The notes: generated by a model not told the origin, from the letters alone. A stretch of DNA of 64,000 nucleotides from Helcococcus kunzii ATCC 51366 (GCF_000245755.1 NZ_JH601088.1:943034-1007033), one strand, 5' to 3'; positions 1 through 8,408 are shown, counted from the stretch's first letter. Program-made: numbers and translations.

Positions 1-1901
1 AATAGTTTTACTGTTATTTGATCTGGTCTCTTACCATCTTGGTTGTCATCGTCATCCCAAATCTTTTGACCTTTGATTTCTATTTTTTCTGGTGTGTGAG
101 TGTTTGTTACTGTAAAACCTTGGTCTTGGTTACCAGTGATTTCACTTGTATAGCCTTTTACTTCTTTTTCTTTTACTGTATAGGTTATTTTCTTACCATC
201 ATTTTCTATAGGAAGATTTTCAAATACAGTCTTCCATTCATTATCTTTATTTAAAACTTTACTTTCTACTAAGTATTCTTTTTCTTCTCCTTCAAGCTTT
301 GCTACTAAGTCTACTTCTACTTGGTCTGGACGAGATTTATTTGTATTGTCATTATCATTCCAAACTTTGCTTACAGCTACTTTAGTAAGTTCATTTTCCT
401 TACCAAAGGTTACAGTACCATTAGATCCGATACCACCACCCCTAGTTGCTGATTTGTTTCCAGAAATGATTACTTTAGCAAGATTTTTGGCAAAATCATT
501 TGCTTGTTCAGAAGTGTGTAATAATAATTTTTGACCTTCAGTTTCTAATTTTCCTTTGTGTTCTTCTAATTTTAAGAAAGATCCATCTTCTTTTTGCCAA
601 TTATAGGCTTTTCCACCTAACATTCTATCTGTTATGTCGTATTCAGGTTGTCCACTATGTGGCCCCAAATTCATTGAAGAATAAATGAAAAGTTCATTTC
701 CTTGACTAGCCTTATTATTATATAAGGCGACACCATTTGTAACATGTATTATAGTATTAGATATAGGACAAGCTGCATATCCTGCCCCTTCAAATTCTGA
801 TTCATTATTATAGATCAAGGCATTTGTTAAATTTAGCTCACCATTTTTACCATATTCTTCAGTAGCTCCATTTACATAAATTCCGCCTCCACCAAATAAA
901 CTTTCTGTTTTACCTGTATTTGTCATATAATTATTTGTAATGTAACCAGAAGATATTTTAGCTCTACCTAATCCCCCCGAAAAATATTTGGCTTGTATAA
1001 AGATACCACCACCTGAAGTACCAGCAATATTACCGTCTATGATACCTCCTGACATATTTAAGGTGTTATCCCCAGATTCTACTATACGTGAACCTATACT
1101 AATTCCACCACCATTTTCACCAGCCTTGTTGTTTAAAATCTTGGCTTTATTACTTAGATTAATTGTTGAACCTTTTGTTGCAATGATTCCTCCACCAGCA
1201 GAATAGTATTGATTATAAGGTTTATCGTAAACTCTTTTAGACTCATTGTTTTGGATTACACCACCAGAAAAATTAAGTGTTGAGTTTCCTAAATAAATTC
1301 CCCCTCCTCTGGTTGCCTGATTTTTTTCAATAATCCCAGCTGTCATATTGATCAAAGCTCCTGAAGCCTTTATAGCACCACCTTCGGTAGCATCATTTTC
1401 AATATCTTTTATAATATTATTCCTTAAAACAGCACCTTCGCCAATATTAATCGTCCCACCATTATTCACATAAACTAATGATTTTTCAATGGCCTTATTA
1501 TTTTCACTATTACCATCTATAGTTATATTTTTGAGGCTGGCTGTTTTATCGCTAGAAATTTCAAATAAATAGTCATTGAAATTTTCTCCCCTAATAATAT
1601 CTACATTTAATCCAACTAAGTCGATATCACCTTCAATTGCTGTTTTTCCAACAACAATTATTTTTTTAGCATCAGTGGCTAATTCTTTAGCCTTGTTAAA
1701 AGTTTTTATTGGTTTATCAAGGCTTTTACCATCATTATTGTCATCACCTTTTTGTCCATCTAGATAAATATCATATGTACCTTGCCTTGGTTGTTCATCT
1801 GCTATTTCATTAGCTTTGGCTATATTAATAGGACCAATAAAGCTGATCAGTAATATAATAGCTAAGAATATTGTCGTCAATTTTTTATATGATTTAATCA
1901 T
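1..1901 (-). CDS. Secreted beta-helix / Cna-B surface protein, 3' end outside window
   Basis: An open frame runs from an ATG at 1901 off the left edge (633 codons visible). A good ribosome site (AAAAAGGAGAAGAA) precedes the start. The first ~31 residues are a Sec signal peptide with a lysine-rich start, a hydrophobic core and a cut after IAKA. Residues ~40-480 contain many GGGI/GGAI turns with short Asn-rich strands (e.g. RGGGIYLGN, SGGGIFIQ), typical of right-handed parallel beta-helix proteins. The last ~130 residues begin Cna B-type domains: VSKVWNDND and GQKIWDDDD each start a repeat, with RPDQ(V/I) motifs. The protein is probably a cell-wall adhesin. A sorting signal would lie beyond the window, so anchoring cannot be checked. 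Family assignment is by motif only; ligand unknown. Confidence 0.85.
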   Translation of the reverse strand, partial: MIKSYKKLTTIFLAIILLISFIGPINIAKANEIADEQPRQGTYDIYLDGQKGDDNNDGKSLDKPIKTFNKAKELATDAKKIIVVGKTAIEGDIDLVGLNVDIIRGENFNDYLFEISSDKTASLKNITIDGNSENNKAIEKSLVYVNNGGTINIGEGAVLRNNIIKDIENDATEGGAIKASGALINMTAGIIEKNQATRGGGIYLGNSTLNFSGGVIQNNESKRVYDKPYNQYYSAGGGIIATKGSTINLSNKAKILNNKAGENGGGISIGSRIVESGDNTLNMSGGIIDGNIAGTSGGGIFIQAKYFSGGLGRAKISSGYITNNYMTNTGKTESLFGGGGIYVNGATEEYGKNGELNLTNALIYNNESEFEGAGYAACPISNTIIHVTNGVALYNNKASQGNELFIYSSMNLGPHSGQPEYDITDRMLGGKAYNWQKEDGSFLKLEEHKGKLETEGQKLLLHTSEQANDFAKNLAKVIISGNKSATRGGGIGSNGTVTFGKENELTKVAVSKVWNDNDNTNKSRPDQVEVDLVAKLEGEEKEYLVESKVLNKDNEWKTVFENLPIENDGKKITYTVKEKEVKGYTSEITGNQDQGFTVTNTHTPEKIEIKGQKIWDDDDNQDGKRPDQITVKL

Positions 1902-1989
1902 TTCTTCTCCTTTTTAATATTTTTATAAAATAAAATCCTTGTAATTGGACCAGAATTTTGAGTTATTAGCTAATTACTGCTAATACTAT

Positions 1990-2193
1990 TTATGATATTA
2001 AGAATAAAACTCCTGGTACCACTACAATTTTATTTAATAATGCTTCTTTTGTTTTTGTAGCACCTACACCAAATATATTTGAATCTTGTCCTGATAAAGA
2101 TCCTTTTCCTTCAGCTTTATGTTCTATTAAAAAAGTACGAATAATAATGCCTAAACTAGATAAAACTAGTAAAGCTAAAAATACTGTTTTCAT
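1990..2193 (-). CDS. secG: SecG-like preprotein translocase subunit
   Basis: A 67-residue protein with two hydrophobic segments (residues ~2-20 and ~51-67) around a short polar loop. The loop holds the SecG-like stretch KGSLSGQDSNIFGVGATKTKE. SecG assists SecYEG protein export in the membrane. The ATG directly follows the stop of the broken gene upstream (TAAATG), and AAGGAGG lies about 14 bases before it, a long spacing. The C-terminus ends at LFLIS, a few residues shorter than usual. A shift to the neighbouring frame would add IINSISSN, so a late frameshift is possible. It sits alone rather than beside rnr/smpB. Confidence 0.6.
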   Translation of the reverse strand: MKTVFLALLVLSSLGIIIRTFLIEHKAEGKGSLSGQDSNIFGVGATKTKEALLNKIVVVPGVLFLIS

Positions 2194-2919
2194 TTAAACA
2201 TCTTTTATATAAACCTCCTTCATAAAATTTCTACTATATTTTAAATATATCATATATCCTTCATATTTCCAATTAATACTTATCTTATCCCTTAGTTTTT
2301 CAAATGTTTTTTCACCTATGCCGGATATATTTTTTATTTCTTCTTTCTTTGGTTCTTCAACCTTTATAGTATTTTTATCTTCTGATTCAATCATATTAAG
2401 TAGGTCTTGCTCTCCTACTTCTGTCAATAGCCTTACATTATCTTGATTTAATGAGTGATCCACTATTAGGTGCATAGTTTTTCCACTGCCAATATCTCCA
2501 TAAAATAAAAGTCCAACATTATCTTTTTTCATTTGTTCAAAGCTTTTGGCATAATTGTAGGCAACCTTATAGGCTTGACCTTTTTCATTTAAGAATTTTT
2601 CAAAAGTATATTGGTGTTGGATTGGCGATGAGAGGCAATCTCTTTTAAGCGATGATATATTCATTAGTCTTTCTCTTTCTTCATTTTCCTTATCTCTTTT
2701 TATTTAATATTCACATTTAAATCTAGGAATAAACTTTGTAAATCCAAGGTCAACTAATTCTTCATCGACTCTTTTACCACATAATTTACAATAGATATGT
2801 CCATTTCTATCAATATCATTTTCTCTTAATACAAAATCTTTTAAGTTTATCATAAACTCTCTTCTATATCGTAATTCATTTTCTTGTTGATTTTTTATTA
2901 ATGTTTTTCGCATGATCAT
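2194..2919 (-). pseudogene. Broken DnaC/IstB-like helicase-loader gene with foreign 3' tail
   Basis: Two open stretches (2919-2707 and 2703-2194) lie in one frame, separated only by TAA at 2704-2706. Read through, the N-terminus has a zinc-type CKLCGKRVDEE motif, then a charged linker, then an IstB/DnaC-like segment ending in a Walker A motif (GDIGSGKT). Directly after Walker A the similarity stops. The last ~90 residues are unrelated and contain a helix-hairpin-helix-like NISGIGEKTFEKLRDKI. DnaC-type loaders accompany replication genes of conjugative elements. A nonsense mutation plus loss of the ATPase body argues for a pseudogene. The downstream open part could still be translated from ATG 2664. 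Confidence 0.65.
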
Positions 2920-2961
2920 TAAGATACCAATTGATTATCGTTGCCTTGTGATCTTGATACA

Positions 2962-2997
2962 TAAAAAAGACGACAGAATTATTATCTTCTATCGTCT
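2962..2997 (-). terminator. Terminator-type hairpin just before the DnaC-like gene
   Basis: On the minus strand AGACGATAGAA pairs with TTCTGTCGTCT (11 bp, one G-U) and is followed by TTTTTT. It lies about 43 bases upstream of the ATG at 2919, so it would stop transcripts entering this gene. Confidence 0.75.
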
Positions 2998-3023
2998 ACG
3001 ATTATCTAATATTTATTTTTCTT

Positions 3024-3302
3024 TAAATTGATTTTATTGTATAGTTTAATAATTCTAATAATCCAATAACATATATACCTAATTTAGGTAATCCAAATGG
3101 ACTAAATAAAAATGATAATATTAGTGCTTCAATTACAATTTGCTTGTCTCCTTGAAAATGCTAGCTAATCCAATTATAAAAATTAAAATAGAAACTACGC
3201 TTAACAACGCAGTGCTCAAACTTAATATAAAAGTGAAAAAGCTATGAGCAAACTCAGCACTAATTTTATCGGTAATAAAATTATTCTAATTATCCATCTC
3301 AT
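3024..3302 (-). pseudogene. CD1845-like small membrane protein gene, frameshifted twice
   Basis: Three minus-strand frames join into one hydrophobic protein. From ATG 3302 it reads MRWIIRIILLPIKLVLSLLI. A one-base loss in a T-run near 3236 then moves it to FTFILSLSTALLSVVSILI. A second one-base loss near 3150 moves it to IEALILSFLFSPFGLP, ending NYTIKSI. This pattern resembles the CD1845-type proteins of Tn916/CTn-like conjugative elements (recognised from memory, not searched). Two frameshifts make it nonfunctional. It lies immediately downstream of the displaced lysS end and its terminator. Confidence 0.6.
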
Positions 3303-3311
3303 ACATACCCC

Positions 3312-3348
3312 TAAAAATTAAACTGGGATTCATTACAAACCCCAGTTT
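3312..3348 (-). terminator. lysS terminator, displaced copy
   Basis: AAACTGGG and CCCAGTTT (8 bp) close a hairpin followed by AATTTTTA on the minus strand. The same terminator follows the intact lysS at 15262-15297, so it was duplicated together with the gene end. Confidence 0.85.
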
Positions 3349-3365
3349 CATAATTAGTGTGTTCT

Positions 3366-3821
3366 TTAATATAATTTTGATCCTGCTGGAATATTATTAT
3401 CCAACATTATTAAGTTAAGTTTTTCTTCTCCGTCATACTCACAAATTGCAGATATAATCATACCTTCTGAGTTGATTCCCATCATCTTACGAGGAGGAAG
3501 ATTACAAATCGCAAGCAGCGTCTTTCCAATTAAGCTCTCTGCGCTGTAATATTCCTTAATACCAGATAAAATAACTCTTTCTTTTTCAGAACCATCATCT
3601 AAAGTGAATTTTAAAAGTTTCTTAGATTTTGGAACTTCTTCACAATTAATAACTTTTACTACTCTTAAATCGGATTTTGAGAATGTTTCAAAGTCTATCA
3701 TATCTTCAAATAATGGTTCAACAGTTACTTTTGAAAAGTCAATTACTTCATCATTTTCATCAGTAACTTTCACTTCTTTTTCTTTTACTACTTCATTTCC
3801 TAAAGGTTTCATTGTTGGGAA
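3366..3821 (-). pseudogene. Displaced 3' end of lysS (tRNA-binding domain only)
   Basis: This frame encodes 148 residues from an internal MKPLG to SKLY. It nearly matches the last 154 residues of LysRS (15316-15780), apart from a different linker (GNEVVKEKEVKVTDENDEV). It covers the Trbp111/EMAP-II-type tRNA-binding domain and has no catalytic core. The homology begins at TTCCCAACAATGAA, the codons for FPTMK at the end of the class II core. No promoter or clear ribosome site is seen. It is best read as the host's original lysS 3' end, cut off when the element integrated. Expression as a free tRNA-binding protein cannot be excluded. Confidence 0.8.
3808..3821. other. Candidate attachment-site core, left end
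   Basis: The 14-bp TTCATTGTTGGGAA is identical to 15776-15789 in intact lysS. Sequences diverge abruptly on one side of it (AATCCCC here, TAATAAC there). It encodes the conserved FPTMK of LysRS. Joining the two at this point would restore an in-frame lysS. Confidence 0.65.
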
Positions 3822-3884
3822 AATCCCCTCTACCTTAGATAATTGTCTAAATCTCTATAAAAGTCTATTTTATGGTACTTCTCC

Positions 3885-3969
3885 ATTTACGACAATTTGC
3901 TAACTCTCTATAAGTGCCTATAGATTTCTAGCAAATTGTCGTAAATTTGTCGTAAGCTGTCGTAAATTC
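3885..3969. other. Left integrase-binding region with palindrome and direct repeats
   Basis: A near-perfect palindrome has 18-bp arms (ATTTACGACAATTTGCTA at 3885-3902 and its complement near 3929-3946) and an inner dyad TCTATA/TATAGA. It is followed by three GTCGTAA repeats every 10-11 bp (3938, 3949, 3959), the last touching the integrase stop codon. GTCGTAAGTTT occurs twice more at the other end, inside lysS (15701-15722). Repeats placed at both ends next to the integrase are expected for arm-type binding sites. The role is inferred. Confidence 0.65.
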
Positions 3970-5204
3970 TAAAATATAAATTTCATCGCTTTTTCAAATT
4001 CTCCCATCTGTTCTATCTTAAAATCTTCTGTTGCATCTACATATATATCCATTGTTGTACTAATATCAGAATGACCTAGAATAGACTGCATTGCTTTTGT
4101 ATTTATATTTTGTTCATTAAGCCTTGTAGTAAAGGTGTGTCTGAAAATGTGATTGCTTAAATGTGGAACTATTAGAATATCATTAGAGTTCGATTTATTT
4201 TTATCCATTATACTTAAATTGCAATCTCTAACAATTCTTCTTAAAGCTTTATTAAGTGTTCCATTATTGTGAACCTTTCCGAATCTATTTAAAAATACAA
4301 AGTCTTTAAATCCATCGATTGAATCACAACATTCTATTCCAAAAGTTTTTTGTAACTCTCTTTCCATAAGAAAAGCATCTTTTACTTTTTGAACCATAGG
4401 AATACTTCGCTTACCTGATGCTGTCTTCGGTGTATTAATAGCATATCTATTGTTTAATCCTTTACCTTTACTATAATATACCAAAGTCCTATTTACATTT
4501 ATAATACCATTGTCAAAATCTAGATCGTCCCATTGCAATCCTGTGACTTCTCCAACTCTCATTCCCGTCCAAAGCATAACAATGAATATTGGATACCATT
4601 TTTTATATTCATCACTATTAGATAAATATTCTTCAAATAGCATCTGTTCTTCTATTGTCATGGCTTTTTTCTTCGGAGATTCATTTCTATAAGCTACTTT
4701 CAATTCCTTCAAAGCATTGTCAGACGGATTAAACCTTATATATTCGTCATCCACTGCTAATTCTAACACCTGATGTAAGACAGTATGAACACAATCTATG
4801 GTAGAAACCATTAATCCCTGATCTTCCTTTAATCTGTTATAAAAACTTCTAACATCAGATCTTTTAATATCAGATAGTTTAATACGACCAAAAGTCGGTT
4901 CTACAAATTGTTTATACATATAGATGTAATTTTTAAAGGTATTATCTTTTAAACCTCTTTTTACCTTCGTCCATAGCTTAAAAGTATCATTTACAGATAA
5001 ACTACTTCCTTCGTTATTAATTCCATCTATAGTATTGCGTAAAATATCTAATTCCTTTTCTCTTAATTCTTTTAGAGTTTTCGCATAGATAGATTTTCTA
5101 CGACCTATTTTGTCTTGCCACTTAAATTCATAAGTGCCATTTGACCTTTGATATTCACCGTCTTTTAAAACAACCCCTTTACTATCTTTGCGTCTTTTTA
5201 CCAT
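3969..5204 (-). CDS. int: Tyrosine recombinase/integrase, Tn916 type
   Basis: The integrase cuts and rejoins the element at its attachment site. Starting at ATG 5204 (AAAAGGAGAATTTTT before it) gives 411 aa. The longer frame to 5255 has no ribosome site. An N-terminal arm-binding domain (~residues 15-55, YEFKWQDKIGRRKSIYAKT) is followed by a SAM-like core-binding domain (~65-160) and the catalytic domain. The catalytic domain carries Arg in TGMRVGEVTGL, His-x-x-Arg in HIFRHTF, His in LGHSDISTT and the nucleophile Tyr in MDIYV. It lies at the extreme left end, next to the putative att repeats, with xis directly upstream. It appears intact. Confidence 0.92.
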   Translation of the reverse strand: MVKRRKDSKGVVLKDGEYQRSNGTYEFKWQDKIGRRKSIYAKTLKELREKELDILRNTIDGINNEGSSLSVNDTFKLWTKVKRGLKDNTFKNYIYMYKQFVEPTFGRIKLSDIKRSDVRSFYNRLKEDQGLMVSTIDCVHTVLHQVLELAVDDEYIRFNPSDNALKELKVAYRNESPKKKAMTIEEQMLFEEYLSNSDEYKKWYPIFIVMLWTGMRVGEVTGLQWDDLDFDNGIINVNRTLVYYSKGKGLNNRYAINTPKTASGKRSIPMVQKVKDAFLMERELQKTFGIECCDSIDGFKDFVFLNRFGKVHNNGTLNKALRRIVRDCNLSIMDKNKSNSNDILIVPHLSNHIFRHTFTTRLNEQNINTKAMQSILGHSDISTTMDIYVDATEDFKIEQMGEFEKAMKFIF

Positions 5205-5283
5205 AAAAATTCTCCTTTTTAGATAAAAGAACACGCTATAATTATTATACCACATTATGCGTGCTCTTTATTCAATTTCATCT

Positions 5284-5493
5284 CTAAATAGAAAATTGTC
5301 TATTTAAATACTCTTCCATTAATTTTTTCTTAATAAGACGTTTACTTCCATTAAATAATACAAAATTGCAATCATCTTCATCAGTTAATTGTCTAACTTT
5401 ATCTTGACCAATATTAAAATATTCAGATGCTTCTTTTAATGTTAGAAATGCTTTTTCACAAACACGAACTCCTTTTATATTTTCATTAATCAT
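5284..5493 (-). CDS. xis: Excisionase, Tn916 Xis-like
   Basis: A 69-residue winged-helix/MerR-like DNA-binding protein. FLTLKEASEYFNIGQDKVRQL is the helix-turn-helix and GSKRLIKKKLMEEYL the C-terminal helix. ATG 5493 is chosen because TTTGGAGGATTT precedes it; the frame upstream to 5550 looks like leader. Such proteins bend the element ends so that the integrase favours excision. It lies 80 bases upstream of int in the usual xis-int order. Confidence 0.8.
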   Translation of the reverse strand: MINENIKGVRVCEKAFLTLKEASEYFNIGQDKVRQLTDEDDCNFVLFNGSKRLIKKKLMEEYLNRQFSI

Positions 5494-5560
5494 AAATCCT
5501 CCAAATAGTATTTTAAAAATATTAATTTTAAAGTTTTTTGACATTGACAAGTGCTTTGGA

Positions 5561-5770
5561 TTAGCAACATAGGAATCTCACCTCCGCCTCTATTCCGGAT
5601 GAGCCGGCTTCAACCTTAGAAGTATCATTATCCTCATTTTCTTCATAGCGGATAGGGTATCCCTCCCTATATTCAAACTCTTACTTATCGCTCACTTTCT
5701 TTTTGCTTAGCAGTACTTGTTTTGCCGAATTATTCAGCAGAAAGATCTTGACGGATAGGTTATTACGCTC
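5561..5770 (-). pseudogene. GC-richer coding remnant of a conjugative element
   Basis: The GC content rises clearly here against its AT-rich surroundings. One minus-strand frame reads LSVKIFLLNNSAKQVLLSK and ends at TAA 5681-5683. The same frame continues as EFEYREGYPIRYEENEDND to a stop at 5561. No start with a ribosome site is visible. The position upstream of xis is where Tn916-type elements keep regulatory genes, so a decayed regulator is likely, but I do not recognise the family. The rest of 5494-6167 shows no gene. Confidence 0.4.
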
Positions 5771-5970
5771 CAAAAATAATTAACGTCTTGTCTTGGTCTA
5801 TTCAATTGTTAAGGTTCAAAATTTATCGAGAGTTATTAATCTTTTTAAAATTTGATCATCAGAAAAAATTTACCTTGATGAAACAAAATTCTATAAATTA
5901 CCCTCTTATACTTAACAGTGAAAAGAAATCTTTCTTGGTAACCAATTTTGAAATAGAATTTGCTTATGTA

Positions 5971-6015
5971 AAAAGGTCTAATTCCCACTGCATGAGTAAC
6001 AGTGAAAATTAGACC
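5971..6015 (-). terminator. Hairpin downstream of the replisome-organizer gene
   Basis: GGTCTAATTCCCACTG and CAGTGAAAATTAGACC form a 16-bp stem whose two mismatches become G-U pairs in minus-strand RNA. TTTT follows on the minus strand. It probably ends the transcript coming from 6905. Confidence 0.65.
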
Positions 6016-6167
6016 CTCTTGTTAACTATCATCTAAAAGTCTTCTAACATTTCTTTAATTTTCTAATCGCCTTTTAAGTGTCATATTTATCTTTTTATTA
6101 TATCTGGCATACTTTGATACCTTTTTAGACTTAAAGTCTTTAATAGTGCCTTTCCACCTCTTTTTAC

Positions 6168-6905
6168 CTATAAAGATTCTCCTACATCATAGTTCATTTT
6201 TTTATTTCCACCTTTCTGTCTTAGTTTGTCTTTATCTTTGTCATACCATTTTAGGATTGTTGCATAGTGGTTTTGATAGGTTTTGCCGCTGCTTTTCATG
6301 TATCTTGATAGTTTGTTTATCATTATTTCTGTATGTGAGTTTAATTTTTCTTTAAGGTTCTTATATTCTTCTTTGCTTAGCCTTACATTTTTGAATTCTC
6401 CATAAAAAATGGGGGTGGACTTTTTATCTATCTCTCCCTCTCTCTCTTTATCTATCTCTATATCTTTCTCTATCTCTATCTCTCCGTTGCACTTTTGTTG
6501 CTTATGTGTTGCATTGGTGTTGCATTGCAACATTTTTAATTCTCTAGACTTTCTTGAACGCCTTGTAGAAGCTGTTTCTGATCCGATTAAGTTTGGTATT
6601 TCTGTTAAATAGTATTCATCATTTTCTGTTACAACTTCTAATAAGCCTTGATTAATTAAATAATTAACTGTGACCATTATATCATCGTCTGTTTCATCTA
6701 TGGTTAGTGCTAACTCTTTTATAAAATCACTTTCTACTCCGTCATAATAGAGTTTGCCCTCATCTTTTAGGCTTAATAATAAAAGTTTAAGGTAGATTAT
6801 CGTGTAGGTATCTCCTCCAGATATTCTCCTTAGTCTTTTTATCCTTTTGTCTGTGAAAAATTCTTCTTTTAATTTTATCCAATAATATCTTTTGTTTGTT
6901 GCCAT
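6168..6905 (-). CDS. Phage-type replisome organizer (replication initiator)
   Basis: From ATG 6905 (AAGGAGGATTAGA before it) the product is 245 aa; the upstream frame to 6974 crosses a terminator hairpin. The N-terminal ~120 residues (RYYWIKLKEEFFTDKRIKRL, GGDTYTIIYLKLLLLSL) match phage replisome-organizer N domains, winged-helix origin binders. A low-complexity acidic linker (EIEIEKDIEIDKEREGEIDK) is encoded by CT-rich repeats at ~6420-6490. The C-terminal part (HYATILKWYDKDKDKL) resembles the domain that recruits the helicase loader. The DnaC-like partner expected next to it is absent; only a broken one exists at 2194-2919. Probable function: replication of the excised element. Confidence 0.75.
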   Translation of the reverse strand: MATNKRYYWIKLKEEFFTDKRIKRLRRISGGDTYTIIYLKLLLLSLKDEGKLYYDGVESDFIKELALTIDETDDDIMVTVNYLINQGLLEVVTENDEYYLTEIPNLIGSETASTRRSRKSRELKMLQCNTNATHKQQKCNGEIEIEKDIEIDKEREGEIDKKSTPIFYGEFKNVRLSKEEYKNLKEKLNSHTEIMINKLSRYMKSSGKTYQNHYATILKWYDKDKDKLRQKGGNKKMNYDVGESL

Positions 6906-6922
6906 TCTAATCCTCCTTGCAA

Positions 6923-6957
6923 TAAAAAAAGAAGTAGATTTTTTCTCTACTTCTCCT
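6923..6957 (-). terminator. Terminator-type hairpin before the replisome-organizer start
   Basis: Minus-strand AGAAGTAGA / TCTACTTCT (9 bp) followed by TTTTTTT. It ends only about 5 bases before the ribosome-binding site of the gene starting at 6905, leaving no room for a promoter between them. Confidence 0.8.
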
Positions 6958-6988
6958 AAAAATTTATTTTTCATTATTCACAATTTTT

Positions 6989-7600
6989 TTATAATTTTCT
7001 AGCTAAAAATACTAGATGATCTTTCTCGTCCAGATGGTATTCACATTTAAATCCTATCTTATTCAATGTTTCTGTAAGATATTCGGGAGAATAAACTTCA
7101 AAATCTAGCATATCCGCCCATTTTTTTATGTTTTTATGCTCTCTATATACTCCTTCGTTGCATATTAGAAACTGACCGTCTTTTACTAGAACACGATGGA
7201 TTTCCCTAAAAGATACTTCTATATTCTTCCAAAAATAAATTGTTTCAAAGGCAGTTACTATATTTATGGATTCATCTTCAAAAGGTAACTTAGCCACGTC
7301 TGCTTCAATAATTTTACACCTGCCATCTCTTATAGCTTCGCTATTTACTGAACTTGCAATATCTACACTTGTTTTTGAATAGTCAATTCCATATACTTTT
7401 TTAGCCTTTGTTAGGAAGTATTGAACATTACGTCCACCACCACATCCTAGATCTAAAACTACATCCGAGGTTTTAATATGCAGAAAAGATCTGCCCCATT
7501 TCGCCAATTTTTCGTGACCAATGTTCATTCCTTTCACCATGAAACGACCACCGAAATTATTTTTAGGATTTTTTACATTTTCAAAAAATTTTTTTAACAT
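6989..7600 (-). CDS. Class I SAM-dependent methyltransferase
   Basis: 203 aa from ATG 7600, with GGAAGGTG just upstream; a GTG six bases earlier is less well placed. Motif I is VLDLGCGGGRNVQYF, acidic motif II is VYGIDYS, and the later motifs are IIEADVAKLPFED and FREIHRVLVKDG, all typical of UbiE/Methyltransf_11 enzymes. The substrate cannot be read from the sequence. The gene lies between the mobilization genes and the replication gene, where a VirD4 coupling-protein gene would be expected after pcfB. It may therefore be cargo that replaced it. Confidence 0.8.
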   Translation of the reverse strand: MLKKFFENVKNPKNNFGGRFMVKGMNIGHEKLAKWGRSFLHIKTSDVVLDLGCGGGRNVQYFLTKAKKVYGIDYSKTSVDIASSVNSEAIRDGRCKIIEADVAKLPFEDESINIVTAFETIYFWKNIEVSFREIHRVLVKDGQFLICNEGVYREHKNIKKWADMLDFEVYSPEYLTETLNKIGFKCEYHLDEKDHLVFLARKL

Positions 7601-7688
7601 TTTCACCTTCCATTGATAACTATTATCACTGTTATTTTATCATAAATTTTATGTTTATTCAATTTTATATCCTTTCTACATTGATATA

Positions 7689-7809
7689 TTCCAGATTTTC
7701 GATAATCGAAATTCTTGATTTCGATTTTCGGAATTCTGGACTTCTGCTTTTCGGAAGTCTTGTTATTGTGGGGGTCTAAGGGTGTAACTTTTCGTTACTC
7801 CCTTAGATT
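7689..7809. repeat. Three consecutive hairpins downstream of pcfB
   Basis: On the minus strand the first hairpin is CTAAGGGAGTAAC / GTTACACCCTTAG with loop GAAAA (7774-7807). The second is GACTTC / GAAGTC around CGAAAAGCA. The third is a longer stem with CCAGA / TCTGG at its base and ATCGAAAT / ATTTCGAT inside (to ~7690). None has a T-run in the minus direction, so they are poor terminators. The first overlaps the pcfB stop codon. The arrangement suggests a nicking/packaging site or a structured RNA; no function can be assigned. Confidence 0.5.
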
Positions 7810-8330
7810 TCTCTGGTCATATCTTTTTTACTTGGTTTTATTTTTTCTTTTACTTTTCTTTTTACTTTTTCTTTTGTCTTATCCTTGTTCTTGGATAGGT
7901 CTTTATATTTCTTTATTTGTTTTAGGATACTTTCTTTTTCTTTTTTATTTTCTCTGGCTATGACTTGCTTAAAGGCATATTCCATTACTTTTATGTCTTT
8001 GTCTTGGAAAAATATTTCATAGTTTTGGCTTTCTTTGTTTTTCATTACTGAGAAACTTACTCCAAGTTTGTTTAGTTCTTTTTTTAATTCTTTGAGGTCG
8101 CTTTGATCTATGCTTATGTTTTCTAGTTGTCCTTTTTTGTAGAGGTCTTTTATTTTTATTTCATCGCCCATAAGACTTTTGAGGTTTCCGTTTGCTTTTT
8201 CTAAAGTATCATTCATCTTTTTTCTTATTTCTTTGTCTAAGTTGATTGATTCTTTTGTTGCCTTTATTGTGTATGTTATTATGGTTTGTGCTGCTTGACC
8301 TGCTTCTTTGTTTATTTCTTCGTTTATCAT
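7803..8330 (-). CDS. PcfB-family conjugation protein (DUF3801)
   Basis: 175 aa starting at ATG 8330 with CAAAGGAGATAAAGC upstream. The N-terminus (EAGQAAQTIITYTIKATKES) and the central LGVSFSVMKNKESQNYEIFFQDKDIKVMEYAF-type stretch match PcfB/DUF3801 proteins of pCF10- and Tn916-like elements. PcfB works with relaxase and the VirD4-type coupling protein to dock DNA. The C-terminus is a lysine-rich tail. Its usual neighbour, the coupling protein gene, is not downstream; only a VirD4 C-terminal stub survives at the other end of the element (14921-15235). Confidence 0.75.
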   Translation of the reverse strand: MINEEINKEAGQAAQTIITYTIKATKESINLDKEIRKKMNDTLEKANGNLKSLMGDEIKIKDLYKKGQLENISIDQSDLKELKKELNKLGVSFSVMKNKESQNYEIFFQDKDIKVMEYAFKQVIARENKKEKESILKQIKKYKDLSKNKDKTKEKVKRKVKEKIKPSKKDMTREI

Positions 8331-8353
8331 GCTTTATCTCCTTTGTTTGAATT

Positions 8354-8408
8354 AAAAAAAGGGAAGTATAGGCTTTAATTTTTCTATACTTCCCTTTGCT
8401 TTTTTTTA
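8354..8408. terminator. Bidirectional terminator before pcfB
   Basis: AAAGGGAAGTATAG and CTATACTTCCCTTT give a 14-bp perfect stem. T-runs follow on both strands (TTTTTTTAAT minus, TTTTTTTTATT plus). The minus-strand T-run ends about 17 bases before the pcfB start codon. Confidence 0.85.

Noticed and set aside
1990..2193. secG as a frameshift pseudogene
   Set aside because: The C-terminus is only slightly short and the two membrane helices are present; the neighbouring-frame extension is noted but is not enough to call it broken.
5494..6167. Complete sigma-factor or regulator gene upstream of xis
   Set aside because: Only short open stretches with in-frame stops and no credible start remain.
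7774..7807. Terminator of pcfB
   Set aside because: The stem is strong but no T-run follows in the direction of transcription.
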